From: Polycyclovorans sp.
GTDB lineage: Bacteria; Pseudomonadota; Gammaproteobacteria; Nevskiales; Nevskiaceae
DNA length: 64,000 bases
Direction: 5' to 3'
Assembly (NCBI GenBank): GCA_002706265.1
Contig: PAKU01000020.1
Span: 6,758-70,757, forward strand
Positions within the stretch are counted from its first letter, which is position 1, and the number at the start of each line of letters is the position of its first letter. Of the stretch, positions 38,360-46,436 are shown piece after piece. A program made the translations under genes and the position numbers. The notes under the pieces are model-generated. The model was not told the DNA's origin. It was given only the letters and a program-made list of their open reading frames with translations, and made no database searches.

Positions 38360-40195
38360 ATGACGGATCCCAAGTCCGCTGAACGCCCCGCAGACTTCGA
38401 CGCCCGCGGTTTTCTGCAGCAGTTGACCACCCAGCCCGGCGTGTACCGCATGCTGGGCGCCGCGGGCGACCTGCTGTATGTGGGCAAGGCCCGCAACCTG
38501 AAAAAGCGCGTGTCTCAGTATTTTTTGCGGGCCTCGGGTGACCCGCGCATCGAGTCGATGGTGTCGCAGATTCGCCACATCGACATCACCGTCACCCACA
38601 CCGAAGATGAAGCGCTGATCCTTGAGGCGACGCTGATCAAGGAACTGCAGCCGCGCTACAACATCCTGTACCGCGACGACAAAAGTTATCCCTACCTGCG
38701 CATTTCGGCGCATGCCTACCCGCGTATCAGCTACTACCGGGGCGAAAAGCGCGGCAACGATCAGTACTTCGGGCCGTTTCCCAGCGCCGGCGCGGTACGC
38801 GAAACCCTGGTCACGCTGCAGAAGCTGTTCCAGCTGCGGCCCTGCCGCGACAGCTTTTTCGCGCATCGCGAACGGCCCTGCCTGCAGCACCAGATCAAAC
38901 GCTGCTCGGCGCCCTGCGTGCAGCTGATCGGGACCGACGAGTACGCGCGCGACGTCAACGATGCCAAGCGTCTGCTGGGCGGGCAGGCCGACCAGCTGGC
39001 GGCCGAGCTGGCGGCGCAGATGGACGCCGCCGCCAACGCTCTGGAGTTTGAGCGTGCGGCCAAGGTGCGCGACCAGATTGCCGCGCTCAAGCGCGTGCGT
39101 GAAAGCCGCAACATGACCGGTGGCGCCGCCGATCTGGACGTGATCGCCGTGGCGCTGCACCCGGCCCATTCCTGTCTGGTGGTGATGTCGGTGCGCGACG
39201 GCATGAACCTGGGGCATCGCAGCCACTTTCCGCGGCACCCGCCGCATGCCGAGGCGGCCGCGCTGCTGGAGAGTTTTCTCAGTCAGCATTACCTGACGCT
39301 GCCGCCACCGTCCGAGATTCTGCTCAGCGACGCCCCGGCCGAACTGAAGTGGATCGCCGACGCGCTGAGTCAGCAGGCCGGGCGCCGCATCAGCCTCGGT
39401 CGTCCGCAGCGCGGCGCCAAGCTGCGCCTGTTGCAGATGGCACAGAACACGGCCGCCCAGGCGCTGTCGGCGCACCTGGCCGACGCCGCGAGCATGGATG
39501 CCCGCTTTCTGGAGCTGCAGCAGGTGATGGACCTCGAAGCATTGCCGAGGCGCATCGAATGCTTCGACATCTCCCACACCGGCGGCGAGCGTGCGGTGGC
39601 CTCCTGCGTCGTGTTCAACGACAAGGGTCCGGCCAAGGCGTCGTACCGAAAATTCAACATCGACGGCATCACCCCCGGTGACGATTACGCGGCCATCAAG
39701 CAGGCCGTCACCCGGCGCTTCATGCGGGTGAAGTCGGGCGAAGTGCAGCGGCCCGACCTGTTGCTGATCGACGGCGGTAAAGGGCAGCTTTCTGCCGCGC
39801 TGGAAGGTCTGGAAGAGGCCGACTGCCTCGACGTGCGCATCGCGGCCGTGGCCAAGGGGCCAACACGGCGCGCCGGCATGGAAGAAATCATCCTGCCCGA
39901 GCGTTCGCTGCCGCTGCGGCTGCCGCCTGACTCGCCCGCGCTGAACCTCATCCAGCGGGTGCGTGACGAGGCCCACCGGTTCGCCATCACCGGCCACCGC
40001 GCACGACGTGACAAGGCGCGGCTGACCTCCGACCTCGACCAGATCGAAGGTCTGGGCCCGGCCCGCAAGCGCGCGTTGCTGGCCGCGTTTGGCGGTCTGG
40101 CGGCGGTGCGGCGCGCCTCCGTTGACCAGCTGGCGCAAGTCAATGGCGTGTCGCGAACCTTGGCCGAACGCATCTACGCGGCGTCCCGCGGCTAG
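38360..40195 (+). CDS. uvrC: UvrABC system nuclease subunit C
   Basis: 611 aa. It makes both incisions at a DNA lesion. The N-terminal GIY-YIG domain (GVYRMLGAAGDLLYVGKARNLKKRVSQYF), the UVR motif (ALEFERAAKVRDQIAALKRVRESR), the RNase H-like 5' incision domain (RIECFDISHTGGERAVASCVVF) and the C-terminal tandem HhH (DQIEGLGPARKRALLAAFGGLAAVRRA) are all there. Starts 30 bp after the gacA stop, and both are probably co-transcribed. Confidence 0.97.
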   Translation: MTDPKSAERPADFDARGFLQQLTTQPGVYRMLGAAGDLLYVGKARNLKKRVSQYFLRASGDPRIESMVSQIRHIDITVTHTEDEALILEATLIKELQPRYNILYRDDKSYPYLRISAHAYPRISYYRGEKRGNDQYFGPFPSAGAVRETLVTLQKLFQLRPCRDSFFAHRERPCLQHQIKRCSAPCVQLIGTDEYARDVNDAKRLLGGQADQLAAELAAQMDAAANALEFERAAKVRDQIAALKRVRESRNMTGGAADLDVIAVALHPAHSCLVVMSVRDGMNLGHRSHFPRHPPHAEAAALLESFLSQHYLTLPPPSEILLSDAPAELKWIADALSQQAGRRISLGRPQRGAKLRLLQMAQNTAAQALSAHLADAASMDARFLELQQVMDLEALPRRIECFDISHTGGERAVASCVVFNDKGPAKASYRKFNIDGITPGDDYAAIKQAVTRRFMRVKSGEVQRPDLLLIDGGKGQLSAALEGLEEADCLDVRIAAVAKGPTRRAGMEEIILPERSLPLRLPPDSPALNLIQRVRDEAHRFAITGHRARRDKARLTSDLDQIEGLGPARKRALLAAFGGLAAVRRASVDQLAQVNGVSRTLAERIYAASRG

Positions 40196-40296
40196 CGAAC
40201 TCGGCGCGGGTCATGATGAGACGCTGCGCACCCCAAGCGCAGTGAATTACCCCCAAACGCGCCTCAATCACGCCCTCAGCCTCTACACTGACGCGG

Positions 40297-40851
40297 ATGA
40301 AGCTCACACTGCCGTTGACCCTGACCCTGCTGCGCGTCGCGGCCATTCCCGTGGTGCTGCTGCTGTTTTATTGGCCGGTGCCGTATGCGCGGCAGGCGGC
40401 CACCGTCTTGTACGCCCTGGCGGCGTTCACCGACTGGCTGGACGGCTATCTGGCGCGCAAATGGAACCAGACCTCGGCGTTCGGCGCCTTTCTGGACCCG
40501 GTGGCCGACAAGCTGCTGGTCGCCGTGTCGCTGGTGATGCTGCTGCGCGAAGACCCGTCCGGCGAACTGGCTTTTCTGGTGGCGATCATCATTGGCCGTG
40601 AAATCACCGTCTCGGCGCTGCGCGAGTGGATGGCCGAACTGGGGCGCCGCGCCAGCGTGGCCGTGAGCTGGATCGGCAAATGGAAGACCGCCTTCCAGAT
40701 GACCGCCATCGGCATGATGCTCTGGCAAGACTCCACCTTCGGCATCGACTGGTACGCGCTGGGGCTGGGGCTGCTGTTCATCGCCGCCGCGCTGACCCTG
40801 TGGAGCATGGTGGCCTACCTGCGTTCCGCCTGGCCGCTGATGCGGCGGTAG
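40297..40851 (+). CDS. pgsA: CDP-diacylglycerol--glycerol-3-phosphate phosphatidyltransferase
   Basis: 184 aa, inner membrane. It makes phosphatidylglycerophosphate, the first committed step of acidic phospholipids. The CDP-alcohol motif TDWLDGYLARKWNQTSAFGAFLDPVADK is intact, with all Asp residues. Hydrophobic segments are at the N-terminus, at about 25-45, about 85-105 and at the C-terminus. Last of the gacA-uvrC-pgsA set. The tRNA genes that follow pgsA in some gammaproteobacteria are not seen here. Confidence 0.95.
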   Translation: MKLTLPLTLTLLRVAAIPVVLLLFYWPVPYARQAATVLYALAAFTDWLDGYLARKWNQTSAFGAFLDPVADKLLVAVSLVMLLREDPSGELAFLVAIIIGREITVSALREWMAELGRRASVAVSWIGKWKTAFQMTAIGMMLWQDSTFGIDWYALGLGLLFIAAALTLWSMVAYLRSAWPLMRR

Positions 40852-41091
40852 CGCGCACGGTTGACGGCTCGGCTCACCCGACGCTCCTCCCGAACGGCAT
40901 CGATCGAGATCAAGACGGACACCCCTGAGGGCGCGCCTGCGCAGGCCGTCAGCAGGGCAGCGCAGCAAAGCGCCCATCGGGTTCTGCGCACTCAATGAGG
41001 CGCATCGCCATTGCCCTGAATGCCGGCGCCGCGCCGTGAGGGGACCGCGTCGGCAGTTGCGGGCCAGACAAGACCCACGTGCCGCGCGCAC

Positions 41092-41121
41092 AAAAAAGGC
41101 CAGCCCGAAGGCTGGCCCTTT
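41092..41121 (-). terminator. Intrinsic terminator of the DUF4394 gene
   Basis: On the minus strand: GGCCAGCC (41117-41110), loop TTCG, GGCTGGCC (41105-41098), then TTTTTT (41097-41092). Strong. It lies 18 bp after the stop at 41139. The rest of 40852-41138 (287 bp) shows no gene or RNA I recognise. Confidence 0.85.
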
Positions 41122-41138
41122 CCACGCCATCCATGCGA

Positions 41139-42884
41139 TTACGGCATCGGAATCTGCAGGGTGATGGCATTGACGACACCGGCATCGCCGATGGGGCCAA
41201 CGGCAGTGGCCGCGCCCGTATCGAGGTTGATGGTGTACAGCGTCGACACCGTTGCGCCGGCGGTGCGCAACGCGGCGAGGCCAATCTCACCGCTGCCAGC
41301 TGGCACGATGTCGAAGCTCTGCTCGGCCGCTCCGGCGCCATTCACCGGCAGGGTCACGCCCAGAGCCCCCACCCGCACCAGCGCACCGTCGTTGGGGACC
41401 GCCACGCGGGCCAGTGAGCTGTCACGCGCGTCGAGTGCGTACTGGAACCTGCCGCCGCCGGGATTGCTCGCCCGGTAGGCGGTGGCCACGATCTGCGGCG
41501 CTGTGGAGGTCACGCGCGGCGTGCCGTCAACAAACGCGAAGCCTGCCGCGCGCGCTTCGCCCGCCAGCTCTCGGCCTTCCTGCAGGTTCACGCGCAGGTT
41601 CTGTGCCGTGTCACTGAGAATGCGCAGCAGGTCGGCGCGCGGGTTGAAGTCGACGCCAAATTGCGTGCCGCTCAACGGCACCGAGAGGGTCACGGCCTCG
41701 GCCAGATCGAGCACCGTGGGATCGGTGGCATTGTCGATCACCGCCGCCACGCGGCTCGCGCTGGTCAGCACGTAGCCGGTGTCTTTGTCTTCCTCCAATG
41801 AGGTGGTGCGGATGTCCAGACCCAGCACGCGTTCGCCGTCCATCAGGCCGTTGAAGGTGAGGGTGTCACCGGTGTCGACCAGCGTGGGTGTGGCGCCCAG
41901 GGTCAAGGTATAGGGCTCAAGTTGGTCGGCCATGTCCCCGGCTGCCAAGGCAAAGACATCCCGCTGTGCGGCCGGGCTGGTGTCATCGTCCCGCGCCACG
42001 ACGACGGCTGCGTAGGCATTGCCGCGCAACGCGCCAAGCAGGGTCGCCGCACCGGTTGCGGGGTCGATGGAATAGAGCCCGCTTTCTGCACCCACGGTCA
42101 ACGCCGCGTAGTGCTCGTTGGCCATATCGGCTTCGGAATAGTAGATGTCGTAGCCATTCACGCCACTGGCATCCACGCCCAGCGGCCCCACCAGGGTCAA
42201 GGGCCCAAGGTTGGCATTCTGCGTGTACAACACATCATTCTCGGTGTCGATCACGTACAGAACCGTCCCTTCAAGGCCGACCTCAGCGTTGGTGTACGCG
42301 GCGGCCGTCACCCCTTGCTGATACCCCATCACGCCGTCCACCAGCGTGTTCACGGCCATGGCCGGAGCGGGATTGGTGAGTGCGGCGGTGGGCACCCGCA
42401 GGTTCTTGCCGTCGTCGCCGATGATGCGCAGCGCGTTGGCCGCGGGGTTGAAGTCCACGCCGATCCGGTTGCCGGTGAGTGCAGTGCCGTCGCCGGCAAT
42501 GGGCTGGATCACGGTGGCCATCGCCGTTTCAGGATCCAGAATCAGCGAACGGCCGGTGCTGGTCACCGCATGCAGGTCGCCCGTCGTTGGACCGGTCGGG
42601 CGGAAATCGATGCCCACGATGGATTCCCCGGTGCCGAGCGCACTCACCGTGCCCACCGTTTCCAGCATGGACGGGTCGGTGGCTGAAAAACGCACCAACT
42701 CGGCATCTCCGCGCACGCCGAAGACGTTCAGATCGGCATCGGGCGCAGGGCCGAATGGGCTGGGATCACTGTCGCTGGAGCACGCCGCGATCGCGGTGAC
42801 CGCCAACATCATGGCGCTCAGGACCACCGCCTTGGCGCGCCCCTCGGACGCCGGGTGCTGCATGGATTCAACCTTTTTCATCAT
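41139..42884 (-). CDS. Lipoprotein with tandem DUF4394 domains
   Basis: 581 aa. The signal peptide ends at a lipobox (AVTAIAAC at about residue 34), so it is probably an anchored exported lipoprotein. Two DUF4394 beta-propeller-like halves follow: LVRFSATDP, GIDFRPTGPTTGDLHAVTSTGRSLILDPETA, GVDFNPAANALRIIGDDGKNLRV in the first, and LDIRTTS, GVDFNPRADLLRILSDTAQNLRV in the second. Function is unknown. The start at 42884 follows GGAG; a second Met is at 42881. Monocistronic with its own terminator. Confidence 0.85.
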   Translation of the reverse strand: MMKKVESMQHPASEGRAKAVVLSAMMLAVTAIAACSSDSDPSPFGPAPDADLNVFGVRGDAELVRFSATDPSMLETVGTVSALGTGESIVGIDFRPTGPTTGDLHAVTSTGRSLILDPETAMATVIQPIAGDGTALTGNRIGVDFNPAANALRIIGDDGKNLRVPTAALTNPAPAMAVNTLVDGVMGYQQGVTAAAYTNAEVGLEGTVLYVIDTENDVLYTQNANLGPLTLVGPLGVDASGVNGYDIYYSEADMANEHYAALTVGAESGLYSIDPATGAATLLGALRGNAYAAVVVARDDDTSPAAQRDVFALAAGDMADQLEPYTLTLGATPTLVDTGDTLTFNGLMDGERVLGLDIRTTSLEEDKDTGYVLTSASRVAAVIDNATDPTVLDLAEAVTLSVPLSGTQFGVDFNPRADLLRILSDTAQNLRVNLQEGRELAGEARAAGFAFVDGTPRVTSTAPQIVATAYRASNPGGGRFQYALDARDSSLARVAVPNDGALVRVGALGVTLPVNGAGAAEQSFDIVPAGSGEIGLAALRTAGATVSTLYTINLDTGAATAVGPIGDAGVVNAITLQIPMP

Positions 42885-43070
42885 GTTCTCCGCTATGAAT
42901 GGGTCTGGGTGAAGCGTCTCGCCGGGCTTGCGCCCTCTACACGTACGCGACGGCGTCCGGGGTGGATGCGACGGAGCCCGAACCGCGCTGCGTGCGCAGA
43001 TGCCGGGCGCCCGATGGATGGTGGCACGCGTCCACACCCTGCACCAGCGTCTCGAAGGCTCAGGCGCCCG

Positions 43071-46000
43071 TTACTCGGTGAGGCCGGGCAGCTGCGACGG
43101 CAGTCCATCTCGACTCACCAATCGATTCAGCGCCACCAGATACAGCGCCGTCTGGACGGTCTTGCCCGGCCGCAAGGCGGTCATCAGTTGCGCATAGCGG
43201 TCGATCTGTGGGCGGTACCGGTCGGCCGCCGCCTGCATGACCTGGGCGGGGTCTTGGAGGTCGTCGCCGGGGGCGGCGAGTTTGTAGTCGATGATCCACA
43301 GGGTGCCGTCGGGGGTTTCGAAGCAGCGGTCGATGACGGCGCTGGTCCATTCGCCGTCGAGGAATGCCGCCAGTGGATATTCCGAGGCCGCCCAGGCCCA
43401 GGGCGCGAGAATGGCGCGGCCGGTGGCGCTGGCGAGGGTCTGGGTCACCGCGGCCATGACCTCGTCACTGAGCGCTTCGACCTGATCGGTCGGCAGGCCG
43501 GCCCGGTGCAGGGCGGCGTGCATGGAGGCGAGGCGCCGCGCCGGATCGGCCTGCCAGGCGGGGATGCCTTCGATCGAGATCGCTTCCATGGCCTGGTGGA
43601 ACAAGCGCCCGCGCCACTGGGCGCTGCGGTCGCCGTCGGCGGCCAGGGCGTCGTCGTCGGGCGACAGCACCCGCTCTGAGGGGCGCACGCTGCGCCGCTC
43701 CACCGGCACCGGCAGGCCCCACGGGTGGGCCTCGTGGGCCAGCAGCGCGTCGGCCGCCAGGGGCAGCCGCGGCGCGATGGGCGCGCGGCTGCGGTCGAAG
43801 GGCTGAGGCGCGTGCGCTTCGGGCAGGGCGTGCATCGGGAAGGGCACGCCCAGCCGCTCGGCAAAGCTGTTGGCTTCAAAGCGCGGCGGCGTGGTGATCG
43901 GGTCGGCGTCGTTACGCGCGCCGCTGGCCAGCAGGTGCAGGTGCGATTTTGCACGGGTGGTGGCGACGTACAGCAGGCGCAGCCCTTCGGCCTGTTTGAT
44001 GGCCTTGTCGCGGCCGGTGCTGAAGTCGAACAGGCGGCACCAGTCATCGTCGGCTGGGCGCGATGACGGGGGTTTGGGGACCAGCAGCGGGGCCTGGCCG
44101 GGCAGATCGAGGCGACTGAGCAGCGGTTTGCGGTCGCCGCGCGTGGCCTTGCCGCAGCCGACCAGCAGCACTTCGTCGAACTCCAGTCCCTTGGCGCGGT
44201 GCAGGGTCATCAGTTGCAGGCGTTGCTGTCCCGGCTCGGCGTAGAGCCGCTCGACGGCGCGTTGCAGGGCCGGCAGGTCCAGTTGTCCGGCGGCGGCGTG
44301 GCGGGTGATGAGCTCAAAGGCGCGGTCCACGTCGAGCCGGTCTTGAGCGCTCAGCCCGGCGTCGCCGCCCAGCCGGTGCCACAGGGCGCGCACGGCGGCC
44401 GGCAGATCGGCGCGCAGCCGCGGATCGGCATCGAGCGCCTCGATGGCGTTCAGCAGGCGGCTGACGCGACGACCACCCTCGGGGCTGAGGCTGATGCGGT
44501 CGGCCTCGCGCAAGCGGGACAGCCAGGGCAATTTGCGGCGGCCGGTACTCAGGGCCAGCAGATCGGCCCACGACAATCCGACCCAGGGGGCGCGCAGCCA
44601 GATCAGCCAGGCCAGATCGTCGGCGGCGTGCCAGCGGGCGCGCAGGCAGGCCAACAGATCGCGCACGGCGGGGCGGCTGGCCAGCGGGTCGATCTCGACG
44701 CCGCTGAAGGGAATCTGCCGCTGGCGCAGTTCGGCGATCAACGGCATCAGGTGACGCCGCGCGCGCGCCAGCACCGCCACGGACTCGCTGCGCGCCAGGG
44801 CGGTTTCGATGAGGTCGGCGCCATGCGCGGCTTCGTCGGTTTCATCGGCAAATCCGAACAGATTGACGCTGCCGCCGCCCGGGGGCTTCTGCGCCACGCC
44901 GTGCGTGAACGGCACTTCGCCGGCGTCGAGATCGGGTGTGTCGGGAAAGCAGGGTGCGAGGGCGTCGTTGACCCAGTTCACCACCGCGGGGTCGGAACGG
45001 AAATTGGCGTGCAGTTCGACAATTTCCAGTGGCAGTGCGCCGAGTTGCCGGTCGCTGATGAGCTGGGTGAAGACCCGCACATCGGCCTTGCGAAAGGCGT
45101 AGATCGACTGTTGTGGATCGCCGACCAGAAACAGCGAGCGGCCGTCGCCCGGCTGCCAGCCTTCGGTGAGTTGCTCCAGCAGGGCGACCTGGCTGGCCGA
45201 GGTGTCCTGCATTTCATCGACCAGCAGATGGCGGATCTGGGCATCGCGCTTGAGCAGGGCCTCGCCGTAGCTGCCGTCGGGGCGCAGCGCCTCGCGGGCA
45301 GCCAGCGCCACTTCGACAAAGTCGGACGCGCCGCGCCCGCTCATCACCAGGCGGTGGTGCGCCAGCAGGTGACGCAAGACGATGCGCAGGTGGCCGCGCA
45401 GCACCGCCAGCGCAGGGCTGAGGCGCGGCGGCGGCAGGGTCAGCAGGCGCACGGCGGCGGCTTCGAGGTCGGTGTCGCCTTCGCGCTCGGTGACCAGCGC
45501 CTTCATCAACTGATGCTGGGGTGTTCCGGCCTTGAAGCCGGTGTTCGCTTTGATGCCGCCCGGCTTGCGCAGGGTCTTGTCGGTTTTGGTGACCAGGGTG
45601 CTGGCGAGATGACGATAAAGCGTGTCCTGCTCCGGATCGACGGCAGGCCAGCGCGTGAGGTCCAGCGCCCAGGCGAAGTCCGGGTAGTCGGGCGCGGCCA
45701 GGCGCAGGGCTTCGAGCAGACGTTCGGTGTCGCGGCCGAGCACGTCGCTGAGGCGTTGCTGCGCCTCGCACTGCAGCTCGACCAGCAGGGCCAGCGGTGC
45801 GCTGTCGTCATCGGTGGCACCGAGCAGGTCGCGGCTCCACTGGTCGCGGCGCTCCATCAGCTCCACCAGCGACTGCGTGAGGCTGTCGAGGCGGTTGTCC
45901 ACCGCGGCCAGCAGGCCGCTGGCGGCCGCGAACAGTTCGGCGTCGGCCTGGGGTCGCAGTGCCGCGTCGAACACGCCGTCGACGGCGGCTTCGATCAGGC

Positions 46001-46436
46001 CGCGCGGGTCGTCGCTCACGGTCAGCCGTCCGCCCAGGCCGGAGAGCAGCGGCAGCTCGGCGGCAATGGCGGCGTTCAGGCCATCGATGGTCTGCGCGCG
46101 CAGCCGCGACGGGGTGTCGGCCAGGGCCCAGCCCAGTGCGGCGTCGCGGGCGCGCACCGCTTCGGCGAGCGCGAAATGCTGCGCGGCATAGTCATCGCCC
46201 GCAGGCGGCGGGGCGGTGTGGGTCAATGCGGCCAGCACGCGGTCGCGAATCTCGGCGGCGGCCTTGGTGGTGAAGGTGATGGCCACCACCTGCTCGGGCC
46301 GGTCGCAGGTGGCCAGCGCCGCCAGAAAGCGCTGCACCAGCAGGCCGGTCTTGCCGGATCCGGCGGGCGCGATGGCCACCACGTGGCGGTCCAGCCGCAG
46401 GGCGCGTGCGCGGGCGGTCTGGTCGGGCGGGGTCAT
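43071..46436 (-). CDS. addA: AddA-like UvrD-type helicase-nuclease
   Basis: 1121 aa. Walker A VAIAPAGSGKTGLLVQRFLAAL, motif II VDEMQDTS, GDPQQSIYAFRKADV, LHANFRSD and MTLHRAKGLEFDEVLLV are SF1 helicase motifs. The C-terminal PD-(D/E)XK nuclease has HQAMEAISIEG and LWIIDYKLAAPGDD. It should unwind and resect double-strand breaks with its partner, in the role of RecBCD. It overlaps the partner stop by 4 bp (ATGA), and both are on the minus strand. Assignment as addA is by architecture; alternative naming as an uncharacterised UvrD-like exonuclease is possible. Confidence 0.9.
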   Translation of the reverse strand: MTPPDQTARARALRLDRHVVAIAPAGSGKTGLLVQRFLAALATCDRPEQVVAITFTTKAAAEIRDRVLAALTHTAPPPAGDDYAAQHFALAEAVRARDAALGWALADTPSRLRAQTIDGLNAAIAAELPLLSGLGGRLTVSDDPRGLIEAAVDGVFDAALRPQADAELFAAASGLLAAVDNRLDSLTQSLVELMERRDQWSRDLLGATDDDSAPLALLVELQCEAQQRLSDVLGRDTERLLEALRLAAPDYPDFAWALDLTRWPAVDPEQDTLYRHLASTLVTKTDKTLRKPGGIKANTGFKAGTPQHQLMKALVTEREGDTDLEAAAVRLLTLPPPRLSPALAVLRGHLRIVLRHLLAHHRLVMSGRGASDFVEVALAAREALRPDGSYGEALLKRDAQIRHLLVDEMQDTSASQVALLEQLTEGWQPGDGRSLFLVGDPQQSIYAFRKADVRVFTQLISDRQLGALPLEIVELHANFRSDPAVVNWVNDALAPCFPDTPDLDAGEVPFTHGVAQKPPGGGSVNLFGFADETDEAAHGADLIETALARSESVAVLARARRHLMPLIAELRQRQIPFSGVEIDPLASRPAVRDLLACLRARWHAADDLAWLIWLRAPWVGLSWADLLALSTGRRKLPWLSRLREADRISLSPEGGRRVSRLLNAIEALDADPRLRADLPAAVRALWHRLGGDAGLSAQDRLDVDRAFELITRHAAAGQLDLPALQRAVERLYAEPGQQRLQLMTLHRAKGLEFDEVLLVGCGKATRGDRKPLLSRLDLPGQAPLLVPKPPSSRPADDDWCRLFDFSTGRDKAIKQAEGLRLLYVATTRAKSHLHLLASGARNDADPITTPPRFEANSFAERLGVPFPMHALPEAHAPQPFDRSRAPIAPRLPLAADALLAHEAHPWGLPVPVERRSVRPSERVLSPDDDALAADGDRSAQWRGRLFHQAMEAISIEGIPAWQADPARRLASMHAALHRAGLPTDQVEALSDEVMAAVTQTLASATGRAILAPWAWAASEYPLAAFLDGEWTSAVIDRCFETPDGTLWIIDYKLAAPGDDLQDPAQVMQAAADRYRPQIDRYAQLMTALRPGKTVQTALYLVALNRLVSRDGLPSQLPGLTE

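Noticed and set aside
40852-41138. Expected tRNA cluster after pgsA
   Set aside because: No cloverleaf or tRNA-like TTCGANNC-type arm was seen; only the terminator at 41092-41121.
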